A stretch of 34,042 nt of DNA from the NCBI GenBank assembly GCA_030141605.1, contig JAQGDQ010000133.1, positions 436,001 through 470,042 on the forward strand, given 5' to 3'. A program made the translations under genes and the position numbers. This document shows positions 32,368 through 34,042 of this stretch, piece after piece; positions within the stretch are counted from its first letter, which is position 1, and each line of letters starts with the position of its first letter. Origin of the DNA: Tubiluchus corallicola (Eukaryota > Priapulida > Priapulimorpha > Priapulimorphida > Tubiluchidae). Under the pieces are notes generated by a model that made no database searches, was not told where the DNA came from, and saw only the letters and a program-made list of their open reading frames with translations.

Positions 32368-33032
32368 ATGGTTTTTATATCAAAAAAATTCGCCATTATT
32401 GCCATTATTGGTGTGGCGTTGACAATTGCTCTTGTTGGACTTATTGTTGGACTTACAACAAGAAAGTGCGACGAAACTGAGTTAGCACCTGATCCAACAA
32501 CGACGCCTGCCACTGAACCTTCCTCTACTCAAGGGAGTACCGCAGAAACATCCTTTCAGACGGAAGAAACGGAGAAAACTGAAACAACCGACGTGACCAG
32601 TGCATCAACAGAATTTCCAGAAACCACCCAGCAGCCGCAAGACAAGGATGTACGACTGCCCAATTCTACAATTCCCGACTACTACGAACTTTACCTGCGA
32701 GTGGATCTAACAAATTTCACAACGAATGGTTCGTGGGTAAAAATACGCTTCAAGAGCGATGAGCCAACAAAGAAAGTCATTGTTCATGCCATAAATAACT
32801 TAATTGTTATCGACAACGACCGAACGTCGGTAGTTAATCTTGCTACAAATGGCACTATAGAAATAGTGAGTCAAGAATATAATGATGTAAAGGAGTTTTA
32901 TATTGTCACGTTGGATGAAAACCTAGAAATATCTACGTCTTATGAAATTTACTTTGCCTTTTCTGGGGTTGTGGAAGATGGCGTCTATGGGTTGTATCGC
33001 AGTTCGTATATAGCTGCAGACGGGACAGAACG
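32368..33032 (+). CDS. ANPEP-like: Second aminopeptidase N paralogue, exon 1 (gene continues past right edge)
   Basis: Starts at ATG 32368, in the same context as the first gene (ATA-ATGGT), not at upstream in-frame codons, because alignment to the paralogue begins there. It encodes about 221 residues: anchor at about 8-29 followed by the same TTRKC motif, a Thr/Glu-rich stalk, then the M1 N-terminal domain with DVRLP, SQEYND.KEFYIVTL and GLYRSSY. The exon ends CG|GTAAGA in phase 2, exactly as in the other gene. By eye the folded part is roughly half identical to the paralogue while the stalk has diverged. No exon 2 (FDEP block) is seen in the remaining 1 kb; in the paralogue it lies 1.3 kb away, so it is probably just outside. 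Confidence -1.
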
Positions 33033-33529
33033 GTAAGACTTTCACGCTTAAAAAAGTATTTTCAGTATTTATCAGTAAAATTTGCGTAGCGTAGTATACT
33101 CAACTAAGAAACATGCCGAGTGAATAAAATAATTTTTAAGAAGACGATAGTGTTGTTGATTCCAGATGTAGCCATACTTCCTAAATTAGTCGGCTAATAT
33201 TTTATTTATTTTTTATTTGCTTATTTTTCTATATTATGTACTTGCTGGAGGGCTACCGTAAAACTGCAGTACCCGATAACAACAAAACTGGCTACATGTC
33301 CTTCATTGAACTTGGCCCTTTAAACTGAGGTTAGCCATTTCATAGCGGGGTGCCTGACTTATGATTTTTGTGCTTTTAACTTATTCTGCTTTTTCAGTAG
33401 TTCAACATGGAAACAAATAAATACATACGCAGATTGTAAAGTAAAAATATTTTTTTCGGTAACATCAAAATCTTAAAGATGTCAATTTGTAGTGGTCTTC
33501 TTGGCTCTTGTGGACGCTACATAAACGTG

Positions 33530-33635
33530 AAAATACAGTGTCAAAAAATGCAAAAACCAGCGTTGCGGCAAGCAAAATTAAGTCGATTTTTGCTTGTCAC
33601 AATGTTGATTTTTGTATTTTTGACACTGTATTTTT
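33530..33635. repeat. Imperfect inverted repeat, about 48-bp arms
   Basis: Left arm 33530-33577 (AAATACAGTGTCAAAAA, CAAAAACCA, GGCAAGCAAAA) is inverted at 33587-33635 with few mismatches around an 8-10 bp loop. The 106-residue open frame over it is a by-product. Confidence -1.
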
Positions 33636-33668
33636 ATTTAGGTGAATTGTTGCGTGAGCATGACCTTA

Positions 33669-33689
33669 ACTGTAACGAAACGTTACAGT
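33669..33689. repeat. Perfect 9-bp palindrome with AAA loop
   Basis: ACTGTAACG, AAA, CGTTACAGT. Close to the larger inverted repeat, so possibly part of the same element. Confidence -1.
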
Positions 33690-34042
33690 GTTGTATCCGA
33701 AAAAAAGAAATGTCTTTGCTCAAGTGGGTGCTGACTGTTATTTTTACTTTAATAATTAAGTCGCTTTGTCAACACGCTTTGTCATTATTTGTTTGCTAGA
33801 ACATAGTAATGTTAAGTTTAGGTTTTTTAAGAACTTCGCATGACAATTTTTATGCTAAAGGAACGTCGCCCGTGAATTTATGAGACGGTATACAAAGTCG
33901 CATTCTTATGGCGTAAGTCGCTCAATATTCATATTGATATATATATATGAGTTCAATGATAATGATAAACGTTTTTTTGTGTGTTTGAGGGCTTTTAGTC
34001 ATGATTTGATCTCCGAATTAGTCATTATTGTTGTTTATTTAT

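Larger units (their letters stand above)
33033..34042. other. Intron 1 of the second peptidase gene (partial)
   Basis: Follows the GTAAGA donor at 33033. It holds the inverted repeat and palindrome at 33530-33689 and a short (AT)n near 33937; no exon recognised. Confidence -1.

Noticed and set aside
33479-33799. 106-codon frame on +
   Set aside because: Lies across the inverted repeat in intron 1 of the second peptidase; no domain.

Overview
The window is nuclear DNA from an invertebrate animal. It is AT-rich and sparsely coding, with short exons bounded by GT/AG (once GC/AG) splice sites, introns of about 0.1 to 2.1 kb, many simple repeats, decayed non-LTR retrotransposons and short inverted-repeat elements. 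Nothing bacterial or plasmid-like is present. I cannot name the phylum from sequence alone.

Layout. From 1 to about 16.6 kb the DNA is mostly intergenic. It holds a dispersed repeat pair (about 1262-1760 and 9920-10530), the 3' end of a LINE (1818-2600), the 3' exon of a rhodopsin-like G-protein-coupled receptor on + (4916-5657, with AATAAA at 5719), a strong G-quadruplex candidate (3018-3049), a hairpin (11855-11989), and a candidate first exon of a secreted dibasic-site propeptide on - (13891-14155).

From 16741 to 29534 on - lies a complete membrane aminopeptidase N (M1 metallopeptidase, CD13 type). I assembled it by hand from 19 exons. Every junction phase agrees, no stop interrupts it, and it encodes 979 residues. 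Its introns carry a Tc1/mariner-like MITE, two unrelated tandem arrays (49 bp and about 141 bp units), a LINE tail on the opposite strand, a candidate inverted-repeat transposon and degenerate tetranucleotide tracts.

At 32368-33032 on + is the first exon of a second, paralogous aminopeptidase N with the same architecture and the same exon-1 splice phase; the rest lies beyond the right edge. The two paralogues are head to head, and their 2.8-kb spacer is filled by a decayed LINE (29943-31498) interrupted by a 468-bp hAT-like element with a perfect 8-bp target duplication, plus a (GAT)n tract.

The two peptidases would sit as type II ectoenzymes at the cell surface and trim N-terminal residues from peptides; the receptor and the propeptide candidate have no visible link to them. 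The most notable points are the divergent peptidase pair, unusual residues around the active site of the complete copy (His where the S1-pocket Gln is expected; HEIMHQYLGN at the zinc site), its GC-AG intron, and the nested transposon insertion. I found no evidence of a wholly new molecular system.
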